From positions 310,001 to 374,000 of the forward strand of contig NZ_CP133265.1 of NCBI RefSeq assembly GCF_030915505.1: 64,000 bases of DNA, read 5' to 3'. The notes beneath the pieces were generated by a model. That model searched no databases. It saw nothing but the letters and a program-made list of their open reading frames with translations, and had not been told where the DNA came from. Shown here in pieces: positions 1-9,217 of this stretch. Positions within the stretch are counted from its first letter, which is position 1. Every line of letters begins with the position of its first letter. Source of the DNA: Neobacillus sp. OS1-2. GTDB taxonomy: Bacteria > Bacillota > Bacilli > Bacillales > Cytobacillaceae. The position numbers were made by a program, and so were the translations under genes.

Positions 1-463
1 GCATATCATACAAGGAGACATTTAACTCAGTCTTCTCAGGCTGTTTTTCTTTTGCAAAATCGGAAAGATCACTTGGCGGCTTGGTATACATTAATCCACG
101 TTCTTCTTCCATCGTTTTTAGGTCATGTGCGGCTTCTTTATATTTTCGATACTCAATCAGACGCTCCACAAGTTCATCTCTTGGATCTTCCTCATAAGGC
201 ATTTCAGCGTCTACTTCATCGAAAACTTCTTCATGCTTGGGTAAAAGCATTTTGCTCTTTATCACAAGTAATGTCGCTGCCATTACTAAAAATTCACTTG
301 CAACATCCAGTTGGAGCTCGTTCATTGTTTTAATATATAGTAAATATTGCTCGGTAATCTCGGCAACAGGAATATCATATATATCAATTTCTAGCCGGTT
401 AATTAAATGGAGAAGCAAATCTAACGGACCTTCAAACGCATCAATCTTCACCTGATACGGCAT
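1..463 (-). CDS. scpA: Segregation and condensation protein ScpA (5' part; cut by window edge)
   Basis: ScpA is the kleisin subunit of the Smc-ScpA-ScpB condensin that organises and separates replicated chromosomes. The gene starts at the ATG complementary to 461-463 and reads off the left edge after 154 codons, whereas the family is about 250 residues, so the C-terminal SMC-cap-binding domain is missing from view. The N-terminus carries the conserved [12 protein letters not shown] block (residues 9-20) that contacts the SMC neck, followed by the helical stretch that contacts ScpB. scpB would be expected just beyond the edge. The open 5' region contains only a weak ribosome site. Identification is firm from the N-terminal motif. 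Confidence 0.93.
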   Translation of the reverse strand, partial: MPYQVKIDAFEGPLDLLLHLINRLEIDIYDIPVAEITEQYLLYIKTMNELQLDVASEFLVMAATLLVIKSKMLLPKHEEVFDEVDAEMPYEEDPRDELVERLIEYRKYKEAAHDLKTMEEERGLMYTKPPSDLSDFAKEKQPEKTELNVSLYDM

Positions 464-671
464 GTTTATTCACCAAAATTCTTCATAAATAAAATTTGTT
501 TATCATGTATATCAACTATTAATAGTATAGAGGATTCACGGGAGGTAATCCAATAGAAAAATCAACCTTACCATGCTTAATTATCAAAACATGATGTTTG
601 CCCATAACAATGGACAAAACTTCCACATATTATGACAAGGAAAAGAAAATAAATATGTAGGAGGGTTTAAT

Positions 672-758
672 ATGGATGGCGGATTTGGAGGCGGATTTGC
701 TTTAATCGTCGTTTTATTCATTTTGTTAATTATCGTAGGTGCTTCTTGGGTTTATTAG
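672..758 (+). CDS. YjcZ-type small sporulation membrane peptide (28 aa)
   Basis: This tiny ORF has a strong ribosome site (AGGAGGG, 659-665 region) five to seven bases before its ATG. It encodes a Gly/Phe-rich N-terminus (M-D-G-G-F-G-G-G-F) followed by one hydrophobic helix of about 17 residues ending W-V-Y. That layout is typical of the YjcZ/SscA family of very short spore-associated proteins in Bacillus. A perfect rho-independent terminator follows 22 bases after the stop, so it is a self-contained monocistronic unit. Function is not established; spore-coat or membrane association is the family expectation only. Confidence 0.82.
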   Translation: MDGGFGGGFALIVVLFILLIIVGASWVY

Positions 759-780
759 TTAATAATTAAAGAAGCATAGA

Positions 781-808
781 AACCCGTCAATCCTGACGGG
801 TTTTTTTA
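781..808 (+). terminator. Rho-independent terminator of the YjcZ-type gene
   Basis: The stem AACCCGTCA / TGACGGGTT has a four-base loop and is followed by seven T residues. It lies 22 bases after the small ORF. Confidence 0.85.
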
Positions 809-870
809 CTAAGGAATCTGCAAACTTATGATAAACTAGAATTTACATAGTTCAAAAAAGGAGGGATCTC

Positions 871-1392
871 TTGTACCCAAAAGAATATATCCAATTTTTA
901 TCCCATTTTCACGGTGATCGAGATTATTTTGAGTGCCATGAAGTGCTTGAAGAATATTGGAAAGGGATAGATTCCAGGAACAAGTCATCCGTCTGGGTCG
1001 GTCTAATCCTTATGGCTGTTTCAACATATCATCACCGAAGAAGCAATTTTAATGGGGCAAAAAAAACATTGGAAAAAGCCATAAGAATTTTAGACACACA
1101 AGCTGGTGAGTTATTAAAAATAGGCTTAAGCCCATCACTCCTTCACCAGCTATTAATAGAACGATTGTCATTAATTGAAAAAGCAGCACCCTATTATAGC
1201 TATAATTTGCCCATCTGTGATTCAAACCTTCTAAAAATTTGCGGAAGCTATTGTGAACATGAAGGCTTTCAATGGGGCAAAGATAGTGATATCACAAATA
1301 GCGGTCTCATTCATCGCCACAAGTTGCGTAATAGAGCTAATGTAATCGCGGAGAGAGAACAGTCTTTAAGAATGCGAAAAGGCAGAAAATAA
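871..1392 (+). CDS. ypuF: DUF309 domain protein, YpuF-like
   Basis: The 173-residue product contains the DUF309 signature: F-E-C-H-E-V-L-E-E-Y-W near residues 20-30, then a second conserved helix with H-H-R-R-S-N around residues 54-60. The start is a TTG preceded by AAGGAGGG at the right distance (857-864). No biochemical role is established for this family; its conserved His and Glu residues suggest a metal or ligand site, but that is inference. In B. subtilis ypuF is, to my knowledge, co-oriented with scpA and ribT; here it runs opposite to both and has its own terminator. The last third is less conserved. Confidence 0.8.
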   Translation: MYPKEYIQFLSHFHGDRDYFECHEVLEEYWKGIDSRNKSSVWVGLILMAVSTYHHRRSNFNGAKKTLEKAIRILDTQAGELLKIGLSPSLLHQLLIERLSLIEKAAPYYSYNLPICDSNLLKICGSYCEHEGFQWGKDSDITNSGLIHRHKLRNRANVIAEREQSLRMRKGRK

Positions 1393-1414
1393 ACCTATTT
1401 TCTGCCTTTTTATA
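1380..1414. terminator. Bidirectional terminator between ypuF and ribT
   Basis: The stem AGGCAGAAAATA / TATTTTCTGCCT flanks a four-base spacer and overlaps the ypuF stop. T-runs are present for the plus strand, and A-rich sequence serves the converging ribT gene. Confidence 0.7.
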
Positions 1415-1422
1415 GGCCCCAG

Positions 1423-1782
<360 letters not shown>

Positions 1783-1945
1783 TCATTATATGAAATAAAC
1801 CGATAAATTTTTGGTTTAACAATAGAATATTTTCCCAGAATAATCATTACTAAACATTTATTCATTATATGTAGTTGAATTGATTGTGTTTCACTATGCA
1901 CCATCATACATAAAAATAAGACAATCATCAAATTTCAGGATAAGA

Positions 1946-2038
1946 TTACCGATTAGGTACAACAAATAGCCAGTAGATCAATCCCCAGATGACAGAGATA
2001 CCGATAAGGATACCAAATAATACCCAATTTCTTTTCAT
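1946..2038 (-). CDS. Small single-span membrane peptide, 30 aa, unrecognised
   Basis: I do not recognise this peptide. It starts M-K-R-N-W, then has one hydrophobic helix with two Trp residues (W-G-L-I-Y-W-L-F) and ends V-V-P-N-R. A good ribosome site (GGAGGAA) lies nine bases before the ATG, which is the main reason to call it real. It is divergent from ypuA and upstream of ribT in the same direction. It is too short for homology-based naming by eye. Confidence 0.6.
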   Translation of the reverse strand: MKRNWVLFGILIGISVIWGLIYWLFVVPNR

Positions 2039-2153
2039 GAAAGATGTTCCTCCAAAAAACTTTATTCCTGACCACCATTCTACACCAAATAACAAAAATA
2101 ATCTATTTTATCTTGTTATTTTTGCAATTTCTCCCATTAACGTTTCAAATCTA

Positions 2154-2180
2154 TGAAACTTCCGGATTAAAAAGTACGTT
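2154..2180 (+). promoter_or_regulatory. SigM/ECF-type promoter of ypuA
   Basis: TGAAAC (2154-2159) and CGTT (2177-2180) are separated by 17 bases, matching the ECF sigma pattern TGAAAC-N16/17-CGT. ypuA belongs to the SigM cell-envelope stress regulon in B. subtilis, which supports the assignment. Confidence 0.6.
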
Positions 2181-2248
2181 TATACTAGTGGTTTCGGTTA
2201 TATTATAAAAGAGGTTTGACTAGAGTTATTACTTCAAGGAGGCTAACA

Positions 2249-3112
2249 ATGAAAAAGATCATGATTCTCCTAGTGTTAACGGTCATATTCTTCCATCCTA
2301 TCCGTGGTTTCGCAGACATGGCTGAGGGAGATATGATTGTCACATTAGGTGAAAATTTGACCACAGAGCAAAAAAATAATTTATTAGCAGAAATGGGAGC
2401 ACCAACGGATGTTCAAATTGTAACTGTATCAAATCAAGAAGAACATCAATATTTGGGCAAATACGTTGCAAAATCATTTATCGGAACAAAGGCCATTTCT
2501 TCCTCAGCTATTACCGTCGCACCAAAGGGTTCCGGGATTACTGTAAAAACAAAGAATATCAACTGGGTCACCGATGAAATGTATTTGAATGCCTTGATAA
2601 CTGCTGGAGTTAAAGATGCAAATATCTATATTACTGCCCCGATTGCCGTATCTGGAACTGCGGCCCTAACAGGAATTATCAAGGCATATGAAATTTCTGC
2701 CGATAAAACCATTCCAGAAGAAGTTAAACAGGCTGCTAACCAAGAGATGGTGGAGACAGCCAAGCTGGGCGATTCTATTGGTGAAAAAAATGCTGCAGCC
2801 TTAATTGCAAAAGTTAAAGAAGAGATGGCTAAAAACAAGCCAAAAAATGATGAAGAATTACGGAAAATTATCGTGCAAGCTGCAAAGGATTTAAATGTTA
2901 CCCTTTCAGATACTGAAATGCAAAGGCTGATTGACTTTTTTAATAAACTGAAGGATTTAAACATTGACTGGAACCAGGTTAGTGACCAGCTAAGTAAAGC
3001 AAAAGACAAGATTTCAAACTTCCTTCACTCTGAAAAGGGGCAAGGATTTTTAGAGAAAGTTAAACAATTTTTTATCTGGCTGATTGACGCCATTAAATCG
3101 ATTTTTTCTTAA
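2249..3112 (+). CDS. ypuA: DUF1002 secreted protein YpuA
   Basis: The 287-residue product begins with a Sec signal peptide (M-K-K-I-M-I-L-L-V-L, then a cleavage region around G-F-A-D at 22-25). It continues as a DUF1002 protein with helical, Lys-rich C-terminal segments. The ATG at 2249 is chosen over an upstream in-frame start because AAGGAGG (2236-2242) sits directly before it. YpuA is extracellular or surface-associated, its molecular function is unknown, and it is induced by envelope stress; an ECF-type promoter is visible upstream. The gene is convergent with lysA across a shared terminator. Confidence 0.88.
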   Translation: MKKIMILLVLTVIFFHPIRGFADMAEGDMIVTLGENLTTEQKNNLLAEMGAPTDVQIVTVSNQEEHQYLGKYVAKSFIGTKAISSSAITVAPKGSGITVKTKNINWVTDEMYLNALITAGVKDANIYITAPIAVSGTAALTGIIKAYEISADKTIPEEVKQAANQEMVETAKLGDSIGEKNAAALIAKVKEEMAKNKPKNDEELRKIIVQAAKDLNVTLSDTEMQRLIDFFNKLKDLNIDWNQVSDQLSKAKDKISNFLHSEKGQGFLEKVKQFFIWLIDAIKSIFS

Positions 3113-3118
3113 ATAACC

Positions 3119-3151
3119 CAAAAAAGCTGCCGCGTTTGCGACAGCCTTTTC
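3119..3151. terminator. Terminator between ypuA and lysA
   Basis: The imperfect stem AAAAGCTGCCGC / GCGACAGCCTTTT has a short loop, with A and T runs on either side. It could serve both convergent genes. Confidence 0.65.
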
Positions 3152-4456
3152 TTATTTTAACGGTAAATCTAATCTTACTAAATCTTCATATGATTCTCTT
3201 TTTACAACTAGGGCTGCTTTCCCGTTTTCAACAAATACAACAGCAGGACGTGGAATTCGGTTATAGTTGTTTGACATAGAATAACCGTATGCACCCGTGC
3301 AGAAAACAGCAAGGATATCCTCCTCACCTGCTTCTGGCAGTGGTAAATCCCAGATTAACATATCACCAGATTCACAGCATTTTCCGGCTATGGAGACCGT
3401 TTCATTTGCTTTCGCTAATGGTTTATTAGCAAGAACGGCTTCATACTTTGCCTGATAAAGTGCAGGACGAATATTATCGCTCATTCCACCATCAACTGCT
3501 AGATACTTTCTGACACCGGGAACTTCTTTGGAAGACCCCACCTGGTAAAGAGTAATTCCCGCATCGCCGACAAGTGACCGGCCAGGCTCAATCCAAATTT
3601 CCGGCATGGTTAATGAGTACTGATCCGTTAATCTTTTCACTTCAGTAATAATTTCACTAACATATTGTGATGGCTGGATCGGCTCATCCTCTTTTGTATA
3701 GCGGATCCCGAAGCCTCCGCCAAGATTTAACACCCTTGCTTCGAAGGATAACTCATGCTTCCAGCATTCCATCTTTTCAACAATTTTCTTTGCAGCAAGT
3801 AAAAAACCAGTTGTTTCAAAAATCTGAGATCCAATGTGACAATGAAGGCCAAGAACATCAAAATATTCAAACTGAATGGCTGCTTTTAAAGCCTCTTCTG
3901 CCTGTCCGTTTTGGAGGTCAAAACCAAATTTGGAATCCTCCTGACCTGTTAAAATATAGTCATGGGTATGTGCTTCTATTCCGGGAGTAACCCTCAAGAG
4001 GATACTGACCTTCACATTTTTTTCATGGCAAAGTGCTTTCAAAAGTTCCAATTCTGTAAAATTATCTACCACAATACAACCAATTCTTTGGTTTAAAGCC
4101 ATTTCTAATTCTTCGCGGCTTTTATTATTTCCATGAAAATGTATTCTTTCTACCGGAAACCCGGCTACAATTGCGGTATACAATTCGCCGCCTGAAACGA
4201 CATCAAGTGATAATCCCTCTTCTTCTGCTAACTGGATCATCGCAACAGTCGAAAATGCTTTACTTGCATATGCGACTTGTGCCTTAACATTTAGGTCATC
4301 AAATGTTTTTTTAAAGCCCCGCGCCCTTTCTCTCATTAAGGCAACATCGTATACATATAGAGGCGTTCCAAATTGCCGTGTTAACTCAACAGCATCCACC
4401 CCGCCTATTTCCAAATTTCCGTTTTTATTTACACCCGTTGATCCGTAAAAATACAT
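3152..4456 (-). CDS. lysA: Diaminopimelate decarboxylase LysA
   Basis: LysA removes CO2 from meso-diaminopimelate to give L-lysine, the last step of the pathway; it is cytosolic and PLP-dependent. The alanine-racemase-fold barrel carries the PLP lysine in A-Y-A-S-K-A-F-S (Lys66). The glycine loop G-G-G-F-G-I-R-Y binds phosphate, and C-E-S-G-D in the C-terminal domain supplies the catalytic Cys. The product is 434 residues, against about 439 in B. subtilis. The ATG at 4454-4456 is preferred to an upstream GTG because a GGAGAGAGGG ribosome site precedes it. No lysine riboswitch is visible in the short leader. Confidence 0.97.
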   Translation of the reverse strand: MYFYGSTGVNKNGNLEIGGVDAVELTRQFGTPLYVYDVALMRERARGFKKTFDDLNVKAQVAYASKAFSTVAMIQLAEEEGLSLDVVSGGELYTAIVAGFPVERIHFHGNNKSREELEMALNQRIGCIVVDNFTELELLKALCHEKNVKVSILLRVTPGIEAHTHDYILTGQEDSKFGFDLQNGQAEEALKAAIQFEYFDVLGLHCHIGSQIFETTGFLLAAKKIVEKMECWKHELSFEARVLNLGGGFGIRYTKEDEPIQPSQYVSEIITEVKRLTDQYSLTMPEIWIEPGRSLVGDAGITLYQVGSSKEVPGVRKYLAVDGGMSDNIRPALYQAKYEAVLANKPLAKANETVSIAGKCCESGDMLIWDLPLPEAGEEDILAVFCTGAYGYSMSNNYNRIPRPAVVFVENGKAALVVKRESYEDLVRLDLPLK

Positions 4457-4609
4457 TCTATTCCCTCTCTCCTGCACAACTCACTATAGTTTATGTAGAC
4501 CATTATAATAAATAAATAGACAGAATCTCCATAAGATACTGCCTATTTTTAATCCTTTATCCCTTTATTTAATTAAAATTACTTTAGCATAACTGTAAAA
4601 AAACCGCAA

Positions 4610-6100
4610 TTATTTCTCATTCGCCCCAGGAGGCTGTCGGAAACGATTTCGAGGGTGCACGATACTTGGTCTTAAGAGTGAACCTGGAATTGCCCTTCGG
4701 AAGACAATCTGCATAAATCCTTTTGGTTCAAACGGGAGAAACGGCCAGAAGTATGGTGTATTAAGGGCACGCATTTTAACAACAAATAAGAATAATAAAG
4801 TACTACCAATAATAAAGCCAGGTGTATGGAATATAGCTACTAAAATCACTAAAGCCATTCTAGCCATTTTATTGGCCACACCTAACTCATAGCTTGGGGT
4901 CGTAAATGTACCAATCCCAGACACAGCAACATAAAGAATGACCTCCGGCACAAATAAACCCACATCAATCGCAATTTGACCAATCAATACCGCTGCAATT
5001 AAGCCCATTGCTGTTGATAATGGCGTTGGGGTATGTATGGCTGCCATTCTTAAAAATTCAATCCCAAAATCGGCTAGTATTAATTGAACAACTACCGGAA
5101 TATTGGTTTGTTCATTTGGCCCAATAAAGGATACCTTTTCAGGTAATAAGGAAGGCTCCAGTACAAACAATAACCATAAAGGAAGTAAGGCAATCGATGC
5201 TAAGACACCTAAAAACCGTGTCCATCGGACAAACGTCCCCATTGCCGGTGATTCCCGGAATTCCTCCGCATGCTGTACATGATGGAAATAGGTAGCAGGT
5301 GAAATAATGACACTTGGAGATGTATCACAAAAAATTATGACATGCCCCTCTAAAATATGTGCCGCAGCTACATCTGCTCTTTCCGTATATCTAACCAACG
5401 GAAAGGGATTCCAGCCTTGTTTCACAATAAACTCCTCTATCGTCTTATCTGCCATTGGAATGCCATCCACATCAATAGCCTGAAGTTCTTTTCTGAGAAT
5501 ATTTAGTAATTCTGCGTCTGCCACATCTTCTAAATAACCTAACGCTACATCCGTTTTCGATCGAACCCCCACTTTAAACATTTCAAAGCGCAATCGTTCG
5601 TCCCGGATTCTTCTTCTTGTTAGAGCCGTATTAAGCACAATGTTTTCAACAAATCCATCACGAGCACCGCGAACAACCTTTTCAGTATCAGGTTCTTGTG
5701 GAGACCTCCCTGGATAGCTTCTAACGTCGATAACAAGGGCTGTATTTTCCCCCTCAATTACTACTGCAATTAACCCGGACAAAACTTGAACGACAATTTT
5801 ATCAAGCGTTGTAACCCGTTCAACCGATTGATTAACAAGCCTATTATCAATAACTTTAAATATGTCCGTTGATAATTTTTCATGATCATTGATTTCTACT
5901 AATTCTTCAATTAACTGAATGATATATAGTGAATCACATAACCCATTAACATAATAGATATGGACATCTTTCTTTAGAATTTTCAACTTCCTAATCCCGA
6001 TATCAAAGCTTACCCCGAGTCCCACCCGTTGTTTCATATAATTTTCAATTTCATTCACAGATTCCGGGATTGGCCAATCTTGTTCATTTTTGACCGTCAT
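4610..6100 (-). CDS. spoVAF: Stage V sporulation protein AF (GerA-family membrane protein)
   Basis: SpoVAF belongs to the GerA alpha-subunit family and sits in the inner spore membrane, where the SpoVA proteins move dipicolinic acid during sporulation and germination. The 496-residue product has a soluble N-terminal half of about 280 residues, then a membrane domain with several helices (for example [11 protein letters not shown] and the A-A-V-L-I-G-Q-I-A segment) and a basic, proline-rich tail. The ATG at 6098-6100 is chosen because AAAGGAGTGG precedes it. The gene overlaps the end of spoVAEA by 17 bases, so translation is coupled. It is the last gene of the operon. Confidence 0.94.
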   Translation of the reverse strand: MTVKNEQDWPIPESVNEIENYMKQRVGLGVSFDIGIRKLKILKKDVHIYYVNGLCDSLYIIQLIEELVEINDHEKLSTDIFKVIDNRLVNQSVERVTTLDKIVVQVLSGLIAVVIEGENTALVIDVRSYPGRSPQEPDTEKVVRGARDGFVENIVLNTALTRRRIRDERLRFEMFKVGVRSKTDVALGYLEDVADAELLNILRKELQAIDVDGIPMADKTIEEFIVKQGWNPFPLVRYTERADVAAAHILEGHVIIFCDTSPSVIISPATYFHHVQHAEEFRESPAMGTFVRWTRFLGVLASIALLPLWLLFVLEPSLLPEKVSFIGPNEQTNIPVVVQLILADFGIEFLRMAAIHTPTPLSTAMGLIAAVLIGQIAIDVGLFVPEVILYVAVSGIGTFTTPSYELGVANKMARMALVILVAIFHTPGFIIGSTLLFLFVVKMRALNTPYFWPFLPFEPKGFMQIVFRRAIPGSLLRPSIVHPRNRFRQPPGANEK

Positions 6101-6662
6101 GGAAACCACTCCTTTCAAGAATTAATTCCACTGCTTTTTTCGTGATCGGTGACCCAATTTTATAGGAATCGTGTCTTGCCATTTTGCCAATATCACCAAC
6201 ACCTACGACAATGGGCACATCCAATTCATCAAGACAATAAACGGTATCTCCATTTATTCTCCCAATTTCCAGTTCTGCTATACCAAACTTATCTACCCCA
6301 TAGGGTGTAACCTCTCCATCGCGATCGATACTTATATCGACCCTTGACCATTCCTCATGTCTTGATTTTGCAGCAACTGCAATGACCCCCAGAACTTCAA
6401 TATCCTTATGTAATGCAACATATTTCAATGCGGATTCGCCTGCCCCTTCCCCCACGATGCCGCTATCATCAAACATTACTAATATGGGGTCATGTGCCGC
6501 TTGTTTAATTAATTTAACGATTTCTGGACCCGATAATGTTGTCGGATTTCCATGAGAACTGGAAATGCATCGCCCGCCGATCTCATGTGCAACATGCTCA
6601 ATAGCTCTTTTTGCATAATCATCACCGTCTGTAACTAAAATAACGCGCCTCCGTTTGCTCAT
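6084..6662 (-). CDS. spoVAEA: Stage V sporulation protein AE-alpha (SpoVAEA)
   Basis: The soluble spoVA protein SpoVAEa is recognised from its start [18 protein letters not shown] and from internal blocks D-D-S-G-I-V-G-E-G and [12 protein letters not shown]. The product is about 192 residues from this ATG. A second ATG six codons upstream (6678-6680), with AAAAGGG before it, is an equally possible start. In the usual operon this gene follows spoVAEB; here it follows spoVAB directly, 11 to 29 bases after its stop depending on start choice. It overlaps spoVAF. Its precise role in dipicolinate movement is not known. Confidence 0.9.
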   Translation of the reverse strand: MSKRRRVILVTDGDDYAKRAIEHVAHEIGGRCISSSHGNPTTLSGPEIVKLIKQAAHDPILVMFDDSGIVGEGAGESALKYVALHKDIEVLGVIAVAAKSRHEEWSRVDISIDRDGEVTPYGVDKFGIAELEIGRINGDTVYCLDELDVPIVVGVGDIGKMARHDSYKIGSPITKKAVELILERSGFHDGQK

Positions 6663-6691
6663 ACTTTGATGTCCTTTCATGTCAAACCCTT

Positions 6692-7117
6692 TTAATGATG
6701 AACAAAATATAGCCATTGAAAAATAGCACCAAATATTTTTCCGAATACGATTGCCATGATTAAAATGATTATTTGTCCATCCAGCCTGATTCTTTTCACA
6801 AGAATTGGCAGGACATTTAGCACCTCAGTTAGTGCTGCCGCCATCATACCTACAAATATCCCACCAGTAATGCCTAATGGAATCAAAAAAAACGATGAAA
6901 TATGTAATGCAGGATCCCTAAGGCTTGATAATACCCCTGTCAAAGCACCAATAACCACAGCCCATTCATACTGGTGAATCATTTTCATTGTTTTGCTTAG
7001 CTGCATCAGTCTTGGTATCACCCCAAGTACTGTAAGGAATGCCACAAAACCTGAACCAACCGTCAATCCACTTGCTAAACCTAAAAAGAGAACAGCCAAA
7101 ATTTTAATCGTCGTCAT
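6692..7117 (-). CDS. spoVAB: Stage V sporulation protein AB
   Basis: SpoVAB is a small polytopic membrane protein of the spore dipicolinate channel region. The 141-residue product has four to five hydrophobic segments, starting at [12 protein letters not shown], and matches the usual family length exactly. It overlaps the 3' end of spoVAA by 14 bases. In B. subtilis the next genes are spoVAC, spoVAD and spoVAEB; here the next gene is spoVAEA with almost no gap, so the channel core genes are absent from this locus. Confidence 0.92.
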   Translation of the reverse strand: MTTIKILAVLFLGLASGLTVGSGFVAFLTVLGVIPRLMQLSKTMKMIHQYEWAVVIGALTGVLSSLRDPALHISSFFLIPLGITGGIFVGMMAAALTEVLNVLPILVKRIRLDGQIIILIMAIVFGKIFGAIFQWLYFVHH

Positions 7118-7736
7118 TTAGTTTTTTCATACTTTCCTTATTTTCATGGATAATCACATAATTATCTAAATCCAATTGATAATTAAACATTTCTACTTCA
7201 AGTGGACTGGGTTCCTCATTGATTCTCTTCTTAAAAACATGATTAAAGAAAAGAATCATTCCTAGACCTAAACCAATGGAATAAGGAATTTGAAAAAGTA
7301 GTGGCTTTGCTTCTTTCTCACCCGTTATGATGGTATAGATTTTCTCATGCACACTTCTCATACTCACATCATCATGAAAATTCATAATTGCCATTGCTGA
7401 ACCAAAAAATAGCAGAAACCATATTAAAAGAAAAAAAGGAATAGAAACACCTTTCTTTTTAAACGTTACTTCAATAATCGTTTGTGCAGGACCAATGGTT
7501 TGAACTTCCAAATCCCCAAACGTTTTAACGATCAATTTGATGACTTTCATCACATCTATAACCACAATATTCCGGTCCTTAGCAGTTAATTGATGAATCA
7601 TCATTGAGTTTAAATTTGCTAGGATTTCTTCCGGGGCAATGATTTGGGCAACATCCTTTAGTAAAACTTTTTCTTCCGGTGCGGATTGGACTCGATTCCG
7701 CATGCGGATGTAAACTGTATTTTCCAAAACATTCAC
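7104..7736 (-). CDS. spoVAA: Stage V sporulation protein AA
   Basis: First gene of the spoVA operon. The 210-residue product has a soluble N-terminal part of about 95 residues (M-N-V-L-E-N-T-V-Y-I-R-M-R), two membrane helices (about residues 98-116 and 150-167) and an acidic C-terminal tail. Length and layout match SpoVAA (about 206 residues). It acts with the other SpoVA proteins in the forespore or spore inner membrane. A SigG-like promoter lies about 30-60 bases upstream, consistent with late forespore expression. Confidence 0.93.
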   Translation of the reverse strand: MNVLENTVYIRMRNRVQSAPEEKVLLKDVAQIIAPEEILANLNSMMIHQLTAKDRNIVVIDVMKVIKLIVKTFGDLEVQTIGPAQTIIEVTFKKKGVSIPFFLLIWFLLFFGSAMAIMNFHDDVSMRSVHEKIYTIITGEKEAKPLLFQIPYSIGLGLGMILFFNHVFKKRINEEPSPLEVEMFNYQLDLDNYVIIHENKESMKKLNDDD

Positions 7737-7764
7737 TTCCCAAACAGTGTTTTCCTTGTATATG

Positions 7765-7794
7765 TAGTATGTTTAATAGGGTGTAGGTTCATGT
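7765..7794 (-). promoter_or_regulatory. Candidate SigG promoter of spoVAA
   Basis: On the minus strand ACATG is followed after 18 bases by CATACTA. The -10 fits the SigG pattern CATNNTA fully, and the -35 has one mismatch to GHATR. The distance to the spoVAA start suits a promoter. Confidence 0.5.
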
Positions 7795-7803
7795 ATGAAA
7801 TTT

Positions 7804-7954
7804 AGAAAAGCGCAAGAGCCCTGGTCAGCGGCGTATGGCCTGGAGCGCTCCAACTGAGATAAAGGAAACACGAAGAGCCGTCAGCGATTCGATGTTGACT
7901 TATCGTAGGGCGGAGAGCGAAGGACACTAGCCGCTAGGGCGCTGGAGCTGGACA
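7804..7954. repeat. Dispersed palindromic repeat, copy A (long form)
   Basis: The outer ends are AGAAAAGCGC...CCCTGGTCAGC at one side and CGCTAGGGCGCTGGAGCTGGACA at the other. Read on the minus strand it has the same ends as the three other copies in the window (TGT-C-AGCTCCAGCGCC ... GCGCTTTTCT). The interior of about 100 bases differs from the other copies. It separates spoVAA from sigF. Confidence 0.75.
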
Positions 7955-7989
7955 TTTCTCAAAGTCGAATGATATAAATTCTAATACAA

Positions 7990-8022
7990 AGAAAAACCGT
8001 ATGGATTAGAGATCCATACGGT
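7990..8022 (-). terminator. Terminator of the dacF-spoIIA-sigF operon
   Basis: A perfect ten-base stem ACCGTATGGA / TCCATACGGT (7996-8005 and 8013-8022) is followed on the minus strand by TTTTTC. The sigF stop codon lies in the loop. Confidence 0.85.
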
Positions 8023-8764
8023 CTTTCATTTGTTGTAAAATCTTTTTTTCCAATCTTGATACTTGCACCTGGGAAATCCCCAGCCTCAGGGCTACTTCAG
8101 ATTGTGTTTGATCCTTATAATAACGCAAATAAACAATAAGTCTTTCCCGTTCATCCAATTCCCGGATTGCTTCTTTTAAAGCAATTTTATCAAACCATTT
8201 ACCTTCATTCCCGTCATCAATTTGATCCAGCAATGTAATTGGATCCCCGTCGTTTTCATAAACTGTTTCATGAATGGATGAAGGTGTTCGGCTTGCTTCT
8301 TGAGCAAGGATTACATCCTCAGGCGAAAGGTCCAAATGTACCGAAATTTCATTGACTGTCGGAATTCTGCCCAATATCTTTGATAATTCATCCTTTGCTT
8401 TTCGGATTTTATTGCCCATTTCTTTCAGTGATCGGCTTACCTTTACGGTTCCATCATCACGAATAAATCGTTGAATTTCACCAATGATCATCGGTACAGC
8501 ATAGGTGGAAAACTTAACATCATATGAAAGGTCAAACTTATCAACTGATTTTAATAATCCGATGCAGCCAATTTGGAACAAGTCATCCGGGTCATAACCC
8601 CTATTAAGAAACCGTTGGACTACAGACCAGACGAGCCGCATATTTTTTTCAACAATTAAATCTCTTGCTTTTTGGTCTCCCTCTTGGCTCTTTTTAATGA
8701 GCTCTTTCACTTCATGATCCTTTAAATACGTTTGACTTTTTTCGTTCTTGACCTCCACATCCAT
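8006..8764 (-). CDS. sigF: RNA polymerase sporulation sigma factor SigF
   Basis: SigF is the first forespore-specific sigma factor. The 252-residue product shows region 2 (D-L-F-Q-I-G-C-I-G-L-L-K-S-V-D-K-F and Y-A-V-P-M-I-I-G-E-I-Q-R), region 3 (R-I-P-T-V-N-E-I) and the region 4 helix-turn-helix (S-E-V-A-L-R-L-G-I-S-Q-V-Q-V-S-R). The ATG at 8762-8764 is chosen over a TTG two codons upstream; AAGGAG lies eight bases before it. It is translated 12 bases after spoIIAB in the classical dacF-spoIIAA-spoIIAB-sigF order. Its activity is held by SpoIIAB until SpoIIAA is dephosphorylated. Confidence 0.97.
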   Translation of the reverse strand: MDVEVKNEKSQTYLKDHEVKELIKKSQEGDQKARDLIVEKNMRLVWSVVQRFLNRGYDPDDLFQIGCIGLLKSVDKFDLSYDVKFSTYAVPMIIGEIQRFIRDDGTVKVSRSLKEMGNKIRKAKDELSKILGRIPTVNEISVHLDLSPEDVILAQEASRTPSSIHETVYENDGDPITLLDQIDDGNEGKWFDKIALKEAIRELDERERLIVYLRYYKDQTQSEVALRLGISQVQVSRLEKKILQQMKDRMDL

Positions 8765-8776
8765 TGGCAAGTCTCC

Positions 8777-9217
8777 TTAATTGCAAAGCATTTTGCTGGA
8801 ATTTAAATGCTTCCGTAATCTAACCTCGGTTCCTCGACCTGGCTGTGTATGAACCTCTACCTCATCCATGAAATTTTCCATGATGGTGAATCCCATACCG
8901 GACCGTTCTAAATCCGGCTTCGTTGTAAATAATGGCTGACGAGCTTCCTCCACATCTTTAATACCAAAACCATCATCCTTAACGGTCATTTCAATCAAAG
9001 TATCCTCAATGGAAACATGAATGTGCACCATTCCATTTGGATCATTTTCATAACCATGAATAATCGCATTGGTCACGGCTTCTGAAACAACTGTTTTTAT
9101 TTCTGTCAACTCATCCATTGTCGGATCAAGCTGGGCAATAAAGGCAGCAACAGTTACACGGGCAAACGACTCATTTTGACTTAATGCACTGAATTGAAGG
9201 TTCATTTCATTCTTCAT
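8777..9217 (-). CDS. spoIIAB: Anti-sigma F factor / serine kinase SpoIIAB
   Basis: SpoIIAB binds and inactivates SigF and, with ATP, phosphorylates SpoIIAA. The 146-residue GHKL ATPase shows the N box [11 protein letters not shown], the G1 box D-D-G-F-G-I and the G2 region R-S-G-M-G-F-T-I-M. Length and N-terminus ([12 protein letters not shown]) match the B. subtilis protein almost residue for residue. The ATG abuts the stop of spoIIAA, so the two are translationally coupled and made in similar amounts. Confidence 0.97.
   Translation of the reverse strand: MKNEMNLQFSALSQNESFARVTVAAFIAQLDPTMDELTEIKTVVSEAVTNAIIHGYENDPNGMVHIHVSIEDTLIEMTVKDDGFGIKDVEEARQPLFTTKPDLERSGMGFTIMENFMDEVEVHTQPGRGTEVRLRKHLNSSKMLCN

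Noticed and set aside
4457..4609. Lysine riboswitch before lysA
   Set aside because: The gap upstream of the lysA start is too short and shows no L-box motifs.
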